DNA of 42,307 nt from UBA4416 sp046594225 (GCA_046594225.1 JBKJPW010000220.1:1-42307); one strand, 5' to 3'; shown: positions 17,501-25,138, numbered from the stretch's first letter. Numbers and translations are program-made. The notes: generated by a model from the letters alone, not told the origin.

Positions 17501-20500
17501 ACCGTTATAATGAACTCTAATAACGTAAAATGTTTTAGCACGGCCACAGGAACAGTAACGGCGGCAGGAACAGGTGGTACAGGGCCTTACACTTACTTAT
17601 GGACAAGCTTGGCAAGTACCTTAGCAACCGTACCAAATGTTGTTGTCGGTAATTATCCATGTACGGTAACAGACGCTAATGGCTGTTCAATTACACAAAG
17701 TATTACAGTAACAGAACCAACGGCAATAGCCTTAACATCAACAGTAACATCAGCTAACTGTAACCAACCAAATGGTTCGGCAACAGTAACAGCAACAGGT
17801 GGAGCTCCAGGAGCCTATACTTATTCATGGAGTGCGGGATCAACTACAGCAGTTCAAACAGGAGTATCAGCAAACACTTATACTATTAATGTAACAGATG
17901 CAAACAACTGTTTACAAACTTTAGCAGTTACTATTCCAAACATTGCAGGCCCAGCAATTAGTATTGCGAGTCAAACAAATGTGAGTTGTTTTGGATTATG
18001 TGATGGAGTTGTAACAACAGCTGTAACAGGCGGAGTAAGCCCTTATATTTATTCGTGGAGTAATGGAAACGTGAGCTCAATAGGAACAAATTTATGTGCT
18101 CAGATTTATACAGTATCAGCAACAGATCAGGCAGGATGTGTGGCTTCTATGAGTGTTAATATTACTCAGCCAACAGTATTATCGGTTACGATATTACCTA
18201 CAGATCCAAAATGTTTTGGAGCATCAAATGGTTTTGGTATTGCAGCAGCATTAGGAGGAACGCCTGGTTATACTTACACTTGGTCTGGAATAGCGGGTAA
18301 TGCAGCAACAACCAATCCAATACCAGCAGGTAATTACGGATTAACTGTAACAGACGGAAATGGCTGTGTATTAACATCAAGTATGGCTTTAAACAATCCG
18401 CCAGCAATGGCAGCAAGCATAACATCAACAAACGTGTCATGTTTTGGAGCATGTAATGGTATAGCCATGGCAACGACTACAAATAACATCGGCGTAGTGA
18501 GTTACGCATGGGTTGGAGGACCAAGTCCAATTAATGCTCAAACAGCAACCAATTTATGTGCAGGTACTTATACCATGACAGCTACTGACCAAAATACCTG
18601 TACAGCAGTAGCTCAGGTTATTATAACAGAGCCAACTTTATTAACCGCAAATATTTCTTCAACAGGAAGTGTAACTTGTAATGGAGGCACTAACGGTTTT
18701 GCAGTTGTATCTGCAGGCGGAGGAACAACACCTTACACCTACTCTTGGACCGGTGCAGCATCAGCAAACGGAAACAGTTCAAACGCCAATAACTTGCCGG
18801 CAGGAACTTATTCTGTAACGGTAACGGATGGACAAGGTTGTACAGTAACTACAAATACAACTATCATTCAACCAGCACCTTTAGGAACAACATTAACAAC
18901 CACAGATCCTTTATGTAATGGGATTAATGATGGAACAGGAATTGTTGCTACTAGTGGAGGAGCTGGTATTCCAACATTCTTATGGCAGCCATTATTACAA
19001 GGTGGAAACTCAGTTAATACATTAGGTGCTGGGAATCAAACAGTAACGATTACCTATAATAGTATATGCGCGACAAGTTTAACCTTTACATTAGCACAAC
19101 CAGCATTATTAACAGCAGCAGTTTCGGCAACAAATTCCAACTGTGGTCAAAACAACGGAAATGCTTGTGCATTAGTAGCTGGGGGAACAGGAACCTTATC
19201 TTATCTATGGAGTGGACCTGGAACGCCAACAACCTTATGCAACAATAATATTCCGGCAGGAGCTTATAACTTTGTTGTAACAGATGCAAATGGATGTACA
19301 GCTAACGCTAGTGGCTTAGTAAATGATATTTCAGGGCCAACTGTAGCAGTAACAAGTCAAACTAACGTAACTTGTTTTGGTCAGCTAAATGGTGGCGCTT
19401 CAGCTACTATTTCAGGAGGTGTTCCAAACTATACGATTTCATGGTCTGGAACTCAGGCATCAGCTAATACAACAACCTTAACGTCTGACTTTGGAGCAGG
19501 TCTTCATAATATTACAGTAACAGATGCTGCAGGATGCGTAGGAACAGCTTCGGTAAATATTTCGCAACCAGCAACATTTGTAAGTGCCATAAGCAGCTTT
19601 ACAAACGTTAGCTGTTTTGGCTTAAGTGATGGAGGAGCAACTATTTTGGTGAACGGTGGAACGGGACCATATACTTACTCTTGGTCGCCATCAGCACAAA
19701 CCAATTCAGTTTTAACAAATGTAACCGCCAACACTTATACAGGAAACATTATCGATGTAAATGGTTGTGTGGCTTCTTCTTCGGTTGTGATTGCCCAACC
19801 ACAAGCCTTAGTGTTAGCAACTTCTAGCACTACTAATATTTCATGTTTTGGCGGAAGTAACGGGCAAATATCTACTACTGTTCAAGGAGGGACACCAGGT
19901 TATAGTTATTCTTGGACACCAACCCAACCAGGTAACAGTAGTTTAGCAAGTGGCATCCCTATGGGAGGTTATACAGTTGTGGTAACAGATGTAAATAACT
20001 GTTCAATCACATCTAACTTTAATATTACGGAGCCGTCAATTTTAACATCAAGTGCTAACTCATTACCGGCTACTTGTGGTAATTCAAATGGTTCGGCTAC
20101 AATTACTGTAGGTGGAGGTACGCCAAGCTATACTGTTAACTGGAATACAGCACCAGCCTACACAGGTTTAACACCTTCAAATATGGCTCCAGGAACATGG
20201 ACAGCAAATATTATAGATGCTAAAGGATGTTTATTAACCCAAACAGTAACTGTAGCAAATCCTCCTGTTCCTTCAATCACAGGTTTTGTAACCACCAAAC
20301 CAAAATGTTTTGGATATTCAGATGGAACTATAGTAGTAAATTATGCATCAGGAACAGCTCCTTATACAGTTTCGTGGTCTAATCCAATTAATCAAACAAC
20401 CACATCCTCTGCATTAACTCAAAGTGTGGCAGGCGGCGTTGCATCAGGCGCTTACACCGCAACATTAACAGATAGTTATGGTTGTTCTACTTCAATGCCA

Positions 20501-21829
20501 GTAATTGTATCGCCAACATCAATTTTAACGCTTGTGCCTACATCTAGTACCACAATTTGTTTCGGACAATCTACGCAAATTGCTGCATTTGGAAATGGCG
20601 GAACTCCTCCGTATAGTTATACTTGGACGCCAACACCATTTACTGGTGGCGGACCACATACTGTAACTTTAACAACTTCATCAGCATTTGTTGTTACTGT
20701 AAGTGATGCAAATGGATGCTCTCCAAATGCTCAAACTATAAATATTGCAGTAACACCATCCTTAGCTATTGCAGCTAGTACGGTTAATCCTATTTGTAAT
20801 ACTTATGGCGCATTCTTATCTCCAACAATTACTAGTCCAGGAGATGGAGGGCCGTACACATACGCGTGGAATCCAACAGCATTAACAACAAATACAATTT
20901 CGGTTGTTGGCAGCGCCCCTAGTACGTCTACATCTGTTAATTACACCGTAACGGTTAATGATGGTTGTCCAAATCCAGCTGTTGCAATATTTACAGTGAT
21001 TACAAATCCAACACCAACAGTTGATTTTGTTGCTAGTACAACGGTTGCCTGCGCACCAGCTACTATAAGCTTTACAGCTACTCCTGGTTCATTAGGTGAT
21101 TATGCCTATGAGTGGATAAATGATAGTAAAGATGTGATGGGAACCACAAATCCCGTATCTTATACTTATACTGATGCTGATTCGTTAGACGTAAGTGTAA
21201 CAATTACTAACACAGTAACAGGTTGTTTTAGTTCAACAATTAAAACAAATTATATCATTATTCATAAACAGCCAATTGCTTCATTCTATCCAGACCCTCA
21301 GTCTACTAGTATCCTTGATCCCAATATTAATTTTATAAACACATCTCAAGGTGCTGTAAGTTATTTCTGGGATTTTGGAGATATTAATGCGAGCGGAAGT
21401 AATCAAAACAACTCTATCATTACAAATCCAAGTCATTATTATAATGTAGTAGGAGCATATAATGTTCACTTAATAGCCACGTCAGTATATGGTTGTAAAG
21501 ATACAGCGAAAGCAGTTGTGGATATTTTACCTGACTTTGCATTATATATCCCAAATACATTTACGCCTGATGGAAATGGATTAAACGACATGTTTCAGCC
21601 AATGGGAGTAGGCATTGATGAAGAGAATTACCGTTTAGATATTTTTGATAGATGGGGAGAAAATATTTTTACAAGCAATAGCTTTAGAAAAGGTTGGGAC
21701 GGAACGGTAAAAGGTGGTTCTAAATTAGCTGAACAAGGAGTGTATACCTATAAAATGATGGTAAGAGATGTTTTAGGAAACAACCATTCTTATGTAGGAC
21801 ACGTCACAGTTCTTAGAAAAGATAACTAA
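11564..21829 (+). CDS. Giant secreted SprB-repeat adhesin 2 with CUB, P-domain and CHU_C C-terminus
   Basis: 3421 aa. The signal peptide is residues 1-18 (ending AVAQ). Residues ~28-140 are a CUB-like domain (TTCGGTFYDSGG, LTIYNG, FVWKSDGS). Residues ~145-245 are a PKD domain. Residues ~272-445 resemble a proprotein-convertase P-domain (LEHSYLGDLQIEIVCPNGT, GNWCIKVTDNLGADNG). Residues ~600-3100 hold about 32 SprB-type repeats, followed by PKD-like domains. The gliding-motility C-terminal domain at 3327-3421 is about 80% identical to that of adhesin 1 by my count (18 differences in 95). The repeats match adhesin 1 unit by unit, except for ten additional units arranged as two copies of a five-unit block. 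Probably exported by T9SS and attached at the cell surface. CUB and P-domain heads suggest protein or glycan binding, but no ligand can be inferred. A terminator follows. Confidence 0.92.
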   Translation: MKHIFTIILFIFGLSAVAQNYNMSNTSVTTCGGTFYDSGGNAGVYLANETYTKTFCPSNPGDKLNFNFTTFATEGSGLELLTIYNGPNTGSPTLGSYTGNVGPGIVQATATNTSGCITFVWKSDGSIQYAGWVAAITCVTPCQVINSVFNSSTPAPGAGSIIRVCQGQSVTFNGSATFSGSGAGATYSWNFDNGQTGAGASASTTYTAPGVYIVNLTTTVGGCTNQNKINQVVHVSTTPSFTATTTSTTSICLGQSATLIGSVTPTPFVANCTPPVAGTTFLPDGSGVSYNSCITVDCYTSGQTVTSAADINNICASLEHSYLGDLQIEIVCPNGTIVALKTYAQGGGGTYLGAPLDDPAVGPGVGSNYCFTMASATQLVNGPTVVSGTPASASIQSGNYAPQSSFAGLVGCPLNGNWCIKVTDNLGADNGYIFNWDINFNAAVPASQSFTPTIVSQTWTGPAALTQSGNNAVVTPTSTGTKCYTLTAVDNFGCSYTTQRCITVNPGPYAGVSNTLAVCSSAASTNLFGLLGTGVSTTGTWSGPAPALTGGNLGTFNPSLYVAGTYNYSYTVPASGGCPPAVSVVTVTIRPNPAATLSFTNPTCGNSNGIIVINNTSSGGQTISSFASSLGSISGQTVTGLGAGTPVITLTNNFGCTFTVSATLTMTPGPTAITTTFTNATCGLNNGSFTFGTPTGGTSPYTYAINGGAFSATSPTTGLAPGTYSVTVRDVNGCLFTKTVTIVNIPGPTAIAGTTTQASCNTNNGTYNVTGVTGGTAAYTYSLDGGAFSGTTTYSGLAAGSHTVTVRDVNGCTFSTTFIIGTANGPSSFTVTTTNASCGTANGTSTVTGVTGGTPAYQYSFDGGAFGAGTTTSGLAGGTHTVIVRDVNSCTITATYNVANNAAPTVAVTSTLNVLCNGAATGSLTVTPAGGIAPFSYTLTAPTQTSTTGNFTGLTAGAYNITVRDNSGCTATVSATITQPTAVTGTVSMTPVNCFGNSTGIVTAGGAGGVAPYTYLWPALGSSTSSTTGGAAAGTYTVTIRDANNCPITRTITVTQPTALTLTSTLTPATCGNANGSGTVTIAGGTPGYTYNWSNGGTTAVLSGASAGTYTITAQDLNGCIITNTVSVNNIAGPTAITGTTTLAGCGLLNGTHNVTGVTGGTAAYTYSVDGVGTPSLTTGLAAGTHTILVRDANGCTFSTTFNINTANGPTSATVVTTNASCGSANGTATITGVTGGVAPYQYSFDGGAFGAGTTTSGLASGTHSVIIRDVNSCTLAITYTEFNNSGPTASVTSSLNVLCNGASTGSVTVTPSGGTAPFTYTLTAPTLTNTTGNFTGLPAGTYNMTVRDFSGCTATASVTLTQPTALTLTTTSLPASCFGSSTGTVSASGSGGVSPYTYLWPALGSNTNATVTNAAAGTYSVTQTDANGCFITQGVSVTQPTSLTLTSTLTPATCGNANGSGTVTVAGGTPAYTYSWSNSGITPILSGASAGVYTLNVTDFKGCVLTRTVNIANIPGPTAITGTTTLAGCGLLNGTYNVTGVTGGTAAYTYSVDGVGTGSLTAGLGAGTHTVLVSDANLCTFNTTFVIGTTAGPTTATVITSNASCGSANGTATVTGVTGGAAAYQYSFDGGAFVVGTTTTGLLAGTHTLTIQDANSCTLTTTYNVLNNGMPASSIISTTNTSCFGGSNGGFTASGSGGSGGPYTYTLTSPFQSTTGTFTGLAAGTYTFITKDVAGCTVNNTVTITQPTQVSLSLTSVPALCFGAATGTINMTGAGGTPAYSYSLNGGSPQTASSYTAVSAGSYIVTIKDANNCSTTQTVQVTEPPALAIQIATQNANCTAANGVVTTTVSGGTPIYTYTWSAGGAGSSLNGVIAGSYTVTATDANGCVITSPAAVGLTPGGTASITTISNITCNGANDGALTVSPIGGSSPFTYSWTPGVQTNATATSLSPGTYTATITDFFGCKSTAVATITQPTILTVIMNSNNVKCFSTATGTVTAAGTGGTGPYTYLWTSLASTLATVPNVVVGNYPCTVTDANGCSITQSITVTEPTAIALTSTVTSANCNQPNGSATVTATGGAPGAYTYSWSAGSTTAVQTGVSANTYTINVTDANNCLQTLAVTIPNIAGPAISIASQTNVSCFGLCDGVVTTAVTGGVSPYIYSWSNGNVSSIGTNLCAQIYTVSATDQAGCVASMSVNITQPTVLSVTILPTDPKCFGASNGFGIAAALGGTPGYTYTWSGIAGNAATTNPIPAGNYGLTVTDGNGCVLTSSMALNNPPAMAASITSTNVSCFGACNGIAMATTTNNIGVVSYAWVGGPSPINAQTATNLCAGTYTMTATDQNTCTAVAQVIITEPTLLTANISSTGSVTCNGGTNGFAVVSAGGGTTPYTYSWTGAASANGNSSNANNLPAGTYSVTVTDGQGCTVTTNTTIIQPAPLGTTLTTTDPLCNGINDGTGIVATSGGAGIPTFLWQPLLQGGNSVNTLGAGNQTVTITYNSICATSLTFTLAQPALLTAAVSATNSNCGQNNGNACALVAGGTGTLSYLWSGPGTPTTLCNNNIPAGAYNFVVTDANGCTANASGLVNDISGPTVAVTSQTNVTCFGQLNGGASATISGGVPNYTISWSGTQASANTTTLTSDFGAGLHNITVTDAAGCVGTASVNISQPATFVSAISSFTNVSCFGLSDGGATILVNGGTGPYTYSWSPSAQTNSVLTNVTANTYTGNIIDVNGCVASSSVVIAQPQALVLATSSTTNISCFGGSNGQISTTVQGGTPGYSYSWTPTQPGNSSLASGIPMGGYTVVVTDVNNCSITSNFNITEPSILTSSANSLPATCGNSNGSATITVGGGTPSYTVNWNTAPAYTGLTPSNMAPGTWTANIIDAKGCLLTQTVTVANPPVPSITGFVTTKPKCFGYSDGTIVVNYASGTAPYTVSWSNPINQTTTSSALTQSVAGGVASGAYTATLTDSYGCSTSMPVIVSPTSILTLVPTSSTTICFGQSTQIAAFGNGGTPPYSYTWTPTPFTGGGPHTVTLTTSSAFVVTVSDANGCSPNAQTINIAVTPSLAIAASTVNPICNTYGAFLSPTITSPGDGGPYTYAWNPTALTTNTISVVGSAPSTSTSVNYTVTVNDGCPNPAVAIFTVITNPTPTVDFVASTTVACAPATISFTATPGSLGDYAYEWINDSKDVMGTTNPVSYTYTDADSLDVSVTITNTVTGCFSSTIKTNYIIIHKQPIASFYPDPQSTSILDPNINFINTSQGAVSYFWDFGDINASGSNQNNSIITNPSHYYNVVGAYNVHLIATSVYGCKDTAKAVVDILPDFALYIPNTFTPDGNGLNDMFQPMGVGIDEENYRLDIFDRWGENIFTSNSFRKGWDGTVKGGSKLAEQGVYTYKMMVRDVLGNNHSYVGHVTVLRKDN
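13361..20990 (+). repeat. SprB-type protein repeat array of adhesin 2
   Basis: About 32-33 tandem units of ~225-240 bases, with the same C...NG...GGTPxYxY...AGxYxV...D-x-NGC pattern as adhesin 1. The first four units correspond to units 4-7 of adhesin 1. The units from about 16601 to the end correspond one for one to units 8-26 of adhesin 1. The ten units between are extra. Confidence 0.85.
13829..16600 (+). repeat. Five-unit super-repeat (two full copies plus two units) inside adhesin 2
   Basis: The first-cysteine codons of equivalent units lie at 13841, 14999 and 16151, giving periods of 1158 and 1152 bases (386 and 384 codons). The full copies are 13829-14986 and 14987-16138; a third copy keeps two close units (16139-16600) and then continues with more diverged ones. 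Within each copy the unit order is (TQASC/TLAGC), (TNASCG), (LNVLCNG), (CFG-STG), (TCGNANGSG). Copies two and three share the unusual VDGVGT and TLAGCGLLNG strings, so they are the most recent pair. Confidence 0.85.
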
Positions 21830-21846
21830 GGTTTAAAAAAATAAAT

Positions 21847-21881
21847 AAAACGCCGTTCGCTAGCTAGCAAACGGCGTTTTT
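21847..21881 (+). terminator. Rho-independent terminator after adhesin 2
   Basis: AAAACGCCGTT (21847-21857) pairs with AACGGCGTTTT (21870-21880) around a 12-base loop that itself contains the palindrome GCTAGCTAGC. A T-tract follows. It starts 18 bases after the stop codon and ends the second adhesin cassette just before purN. Confidence 0.88.
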
Positions 21882-21898
21882 GTTTTAATAAAAATTGT

Positions 21899-21906
21899 AT
21901 TTTCGC
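21899..21906 (+). promoter_or_regulatory. Possible -7 box for purN
   Basis: TATTTTCG differs from TAnnTTTG at one position and lies only 4 bases before the ATG at 21911, so the transcript would be nearly leaderless. Because a terminator lies just upstream, purN needs its own promoter. This is the best candidate I see, and it is weak. Confidence 0.3.
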
Positions 21907-21910
21907 AGCA

Positions 21911-22474
21911 ATGAAAAATGTAGCCATATTTGCTTCGGGAGAAGGTACTAATGCAGAAAATTTATTTAACTACTTTAATAATGACAAAAGAGTTAAAATA
22001 AAATTAGTAGTTACTAATTCGGATACGGCTGGTGTGGTTGCAAGAGCAGAGCAGTATAAAAAGAACGTGCAAATTATTAGCAAAACAGCCTTGAATGAAT
22101 ACACTGCTCAAATCATTGAATTTTTGCAAACAGAAAAAATAGACATTATTGTTTTAGCAGGTTTTTTATTAAAAATTCCAGAGGCATTCGTCAAAACATT
22201 TCCTAATCAAATCATCAATATACATCCTTCTCTATTACCAAAGTATGGCGGAAAAGGGATGCACGGCATGCATGTTCATAAAGCTGTGATAGAAAATAAA
22301 GAATCAGAAAGTGGAATTACGATTCATTATGTAAATGAAGAGTATGATAAAGGCGAAATAATTTTACAAGCAAAATGCGAGGTTAATGAAGAGGATACAC
22401 CTGAATCTTTAGCGTCAAAAATTAGAAAACTGGAATTTGAATTTTTACCAAAAGCTATCGAAAAAATTATTTAA
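21911..22474 (+). CDS. purN: Phosphoribosylglycinamide formyltransferase (PurN)
   Basis: 187 aa, the usual size for GAR transformylase 1. It transfers a formyl group from 10-formyltetrahydrofolate to glycinamide ribonucleotide, the third step of purine synthesis, in the cytosol. The N-terminal nucleotide-binding loop reads SGEGTN (usually SGxGSN). The catalytic triad is visible as N103 and H105 in NIHPSLLP and D146 in EEYDKGEI. The folate-site segment HGMHVHKAVIE follows. The start ATG gives the canonical MKNVAIFASG. The gene stands alone after the adhesin terminator, and its end faces a minus-strand gene 24 bases away. Confidence 0.95.
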   Translation: MKNVAIFASGEGTNAENLFNYFNNDKRVKIKLVVTNSDTAGVVARAEQYKKNVQIISKTALNEYTAQIIEFLQTEKIDIIVLAGFLLKIPEAFVKTFPNQIINIHPSLLPKYGGKGMHGMHVHKAVIENKESESGITIHYVNEEYDKGEIILQAKCEVNEEDTPESLASKIRKLEFEFLPKAIEKII

Positions 22475-22498
22475 CCGTAATTTTTTGCAGCACACTAA

Positions 22499-23194
22499 TT
22501 ATCTCTTTTCTTCTTTCCACCTATAATAACAATCCATCACGCGGTAATATAAATCGTATCCATCGTGATTGATGATATAATCATTACTCAAGTAATAGCA
22601 ATACTTCCTAAATTTCTCAAAATCAATTGTTTCGTCGCCAGTTAACTTTCTTAAGGTTTCGGCATTAAATTTTTTAGCTACGGCTTCTTGTATAAAGATC
22701 TCTTCGAAAATAGCCGCTAATTTACGTTGTTCTCTTCCTTTTTGGCTAAACTGCATATACAAGGCAGAAATAGGACTTTCCATAGCATTTACTACTGAAG
22801 TTTTTGAGCCCTGAATAACTCGCTTCATATAATCTTTTTCGTAAGGTTTTAATTTAAAATCACTTACAATTACCTGATTAAGTTTATAGGCGGTTTCAAT
22901 CATCACTATTTTACATTCTTTAAATCCTTTATAAAGTTTTGAAGCAGCAATTTTTAATCGAATGTAACCTACAAACGAAAAAATGATTGAATCTCTGTCG
23001 TTAGCAATAATTGAAAATTTACCATTACCATCACTCATTTGGCCTTGGCCACTCGACGCATTGATTACATATACAAAAGGCATAGGAGTAAGGCTATCTG
23101 GCTCAGTTATAATTCCTTTAATTAAGCTCTGAGTAAATCCCTGAAAAGACAAAAGAATGATGGGTAAAAGTAATATGAAACTCTTATTTTTCAA
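22499..23194 (-). CDS. Secreted protein with carboxypeptidase-regulatory-like domain
   Basis: 231 aa. The signal peptide covers residues 1-21 (SFILLLPIILLSFQGFTQ). Residues ~22-105 form a CarboxypepD_reg-like beta sandwich (GIITEPDSLTPMPFVYV, SDGNGKFSI, DSIIFSFVGY), the fold found at the start of TonB-dependent receptors and in many Bacteroidota surface proteins. Residues ~110-231 are a charged, mostly helical region with an aromatic-rich tail, with no name I can give. The protein has no TonB box or barrel, so it is not a receptor. It is probably periplasmic or outer-membrane associated. It is convergent with purN and divergent from dnaX. Confidence 0.78.
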   Translation of the reverse strand: MKNKSFILLLPIILLSFQGFTQSLIKGIITEPDSLTPMPFVYVINASSGQGQMSDGNGKFSIIANDRDSIIFSFVGYIRLKIAASKLYKGFKECKIVMIETAYKLNQVIVSDFKLKPYEKDYMKRVIQGSKTSVVNAMESPISALYMQFSQKGREQRKLAAIFEEIFIQEAVAKKFNAETLRKLTGDETIDFEKFRKYCYYLSNDYIINHDGYDLYYRVMDCYYRWKEEKR

Positions 23195-23220
23195 GAAAGA
23201 AGGTTGATTTTTGATTTAAT

Positions 23221-23228
23221 CAAATATA
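23221..23228 (-). promoter_or_regulatory. -7 box (TATATTTG) for the 22499-23194 gene
   Basis: Read on the minus strand, TATATTTG is a full TAnnTTTG match ending 26 bases before the ATG at 23194. A TTTG lies at 23241-23244, but its 12-base spacing is shorter than the ~19-21 usually seen. Confidence 0.45.
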
Positions 23229-23283
23229 TATACTTATTCACAAACAGTTAATAATTTAACCTTTTTTATAGGGATATAAAGGG

Positions 23284-23291
23284 TAAATTTA
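23284..23291 (+). promoter_or_regulatory. Possible -7 box for dnaX
   Basis: TAAATTTA matches TAnnTTTG at seven of eight positions and ends 10 bases before the ATG at 23302. The leader would be very short, as at several other genes in this window. Confidence 0.35.
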
Positions 23292-23301
23292 CCTCAATAA
23301 T

Positions 23302-25017
23302 ATGGATGATTTTATCGTATCGGCTCGTAAGTATCGCCCCCAACACTTTAACACGGTAGTTGGACAAAGCCATATTACCAATACTTTAAAACAAGCTATT
23401 AAAAATGGAAAAATAGCGCAAGCGTATTTGTTCTGTGGCCCGCGTGGCGTAGGTAAAACAACCTGTGCGCGTATTTTTGCTAAAACCATTAATTGCACTA
23501 ATTTAACGGCAGATGGAGAAGCTTGCGACGCTTGCGAATCCTGTTTGTCTTTTAATTCAGGCGCGTCTTTAAATGTTTATGAGCTAGATGCGGCTTCAAA
23601 TAACTCTGTAGAAGATATTAGAAACCTAGTTGATCAGGTTCGGTTTGCGCCCCAATTAGGAGATTACAAAGTGTATGTGATTGACGAGGTTCATATGTTA
23701 TCTAACGCGGCTTTTAATGCCTTTTTAAAAACATTAGAAGAGCCACCAAAACATGCGAAATTTATTTTAGCAACAACTGAGAAACATAAAATTATTCCAA
23801 CCATTTTATCTCGTTGTCAGGTTTTTAGTTTTAATAGAATTAAAGCAGAAGATATTACTGAGCAATTGGCTTACATTGCCAATACCGAACACATTACTTT
23901 TGAGCCTGAAGCCTTGCAAATTATTTCTCAAAAAGCAGATGGTGGTTTGCGTGACGCTTGTTCTATTTTTGATCAAATGGTAACCTTCACAGGAAATCAT
24001 TTAACGTATAAAGCCGTTGTAGAAAATTTACATGTTTTAGATTACGAATATTATTTTAAGTTAACAGATGCTGCCATTAATGGAAGATTACCAGAAGTAA
24101 TGGTAACCTTTGATGAAATTTTAAAGAAAGGATTTGACGGACATAACTTTATTATTGGTTTTGGAGAACACTTAAGAAATTTATTAGTTAGTAAAGATCA
24201 ATATACGGTTCAACTATTAGAAGTTAGCGAAGCGTTGAAGAAACGTTTTGCAGAACAAGCTCAATTATGTCCAACCACATTTTTATTAAAATCGTTAGCG
24301 GTTATTAATAAATGTGATATTCATTACAAGGCTGCTAAAAATCAACGATTGCAGGTAGAAATGGCTTTGATGCAAATCAGTTATTTAAATGCCGCACCGC
24401 AAGATGCGGAAAAAAAAAATGAGTTAAACTCGGGTTTTGAAATTCAGAGTGTTCAACCAAAAGCAATAGAGCAAGCTCAGCCTGTTGCTAAATTTACAGC
24501 CACGCCAACCATTCAAACCAGTGCCAAACCAGTTGTTGGATTTAATGAATTAAAAATTAAATCTCAATTTATGTTGCAGGATAATGCGCAACGTAATCAA
24601 GCTTTAGCAGTTGAAGCAACTATAGTTCAAGAAGAAGCTGCTACGATTGACATTGAATTAAACTCTGATAGAGCATTAAATGCCGTAAAAGAATTTGCTG
24701 AAGAAAAAAGTAAAAGCGGTAACAAACAATTATATGCAACTTTAACTTCCAGCAAAATTAGCTTAGTAGATAAAACTATTTTAATTGAGCTAAATAACGA
24801 AGTGCAAAAAGAAATGTTAGTAAACATCAAACAAGATATGTTAGATGAGTTGCGAAAAATTTTAAGCAACAAGCAAGCTCAATTAGAAATTAAAGTTTCT
24901 GAAATTGTTGGCGAAATAAAAGCGTACAAGCCAGCCGATAAATTTAAATTAATGGCTGAAAAAAACCCTTCTCTTCTCGAATTTAAAAAGAGATTCGATT
25001 TAGATATCGAGTATTAA
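23302..25017 (+). CDS. dnaX: DNA polymerase III subunit gamma/tau
   Basis: 571 aa. This is the clamp-loader ATPase that loads the beta clamp and tethers the replicase. The AAA+ domain shows Walker A GPRGVGKT (46-53), a zinc-binding set C65, C75, C78 and C81, the Walker B-type VIDEVH with D128-E129, the sensor-like ATTEKHK (158-163) and the arginine-finger SRC motif (170-172). A Pro/Gln/Ala-rich linker near residues 370-430 leads to a helical C-terminal domain ending LLEFKKRFDLDIEY. In Bacteroidota that domain is tau-like, and it probably binds the polymerase subunit. I see no slippery poly-A or poly-T heptamer that would clearly produce a gamma form. The start agrees with the conserved beginning FIVSARKYRPQ. 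Confidence 0.95.
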   Translation: MDDFIVSARKYRPQHFNTVVGQSHITNTLKQAIKNGKIAQAYLFCGPRGVGKTTCARIFAKTINCTNLTADGEACDACESCLSFNSGASLNVYELDAASNNSVEDIRNLVDQVRFAPQLGDYKVYVIDEVHMLSNAAFNAFLKTLEEPPKHAKFILATTEKHKIIPTILSRCQVFSFNRIKAEDITEQLAYIANTEHITFEPEALQIISQKADGGLRDACSIFDQMVTFTGNHLTYKAVVENLHVLDYEYYFKLTDAAINGRLPEVMVTFDEILKKGFDGHNFIIGFGEHLRNLLVSKDQYTVQLLEVSEALKKRFAEQAQLCPTTFLLKSLAVINKCDIHYKAAKNQRLQVEMALMQISYLNAAPQDAEKKNELNSGFEIQSVQPKAIEQAQPVAKFTATPTIQTSAKPVVGFNELKIKSQFMLQDNAQRNQALAVEATIVQEEAATIDIELNSDRALNAVKEFAEEKSKSGNKQLYATLTSSKISLVDKTILIELNNEVQKEMLVNIKQDMLDELRKILSNKQAQLEIKVSEIVGEIKAYKPADKFKLMAEKNPSLLEFKKRFDLDIEY

Positions 25018-25031
25018 GTTTCTTTTTTATA

Positions 25032-25138
25032 GAACGCTGATGCCGCTGATTGTTTATGATATGTATGATTTTGGGCATATGAAATCAACAATTCTTTTCC
25101 ATCGTATTAAATCATAATAATCAGTGTCATCTGCGTTC
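25032..25138. repeat. 107-base imperfect inverted repeat, probable dispersed repeat element
   Basis: The outer arms 25032-25051 (GAACGCTGATGCCGCTGATT) and 25119-25138 (AATCAGTGTCATCTGCGTTC) match as inverted repeats at 17 of 20 positions. After a small bulge the stem continues with TTATGAT (25054-25060) against ATCATAA (25111-25117). The loop holds a further short GATTT/AAATC hairpin. On the plus strand one of the three mismatches becomes a G-U pair, so the RNA would fold better in that direction. It fills the dnaX-patatin gap and lacks a T-tract, so it is not an ordinary terminator. It is reminiscent of repeat families scattered between genes in Bacteroidota genomes. Confidence 0.6.

Noticed and set aside
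13361..20990. Regularly spaced repeats considered as a CRISPR array
   Set aside because: The period is ~230 bases, the repeats are diverged at the DNA level, and all lie in one open frame encoding SprB-type protein repeats.
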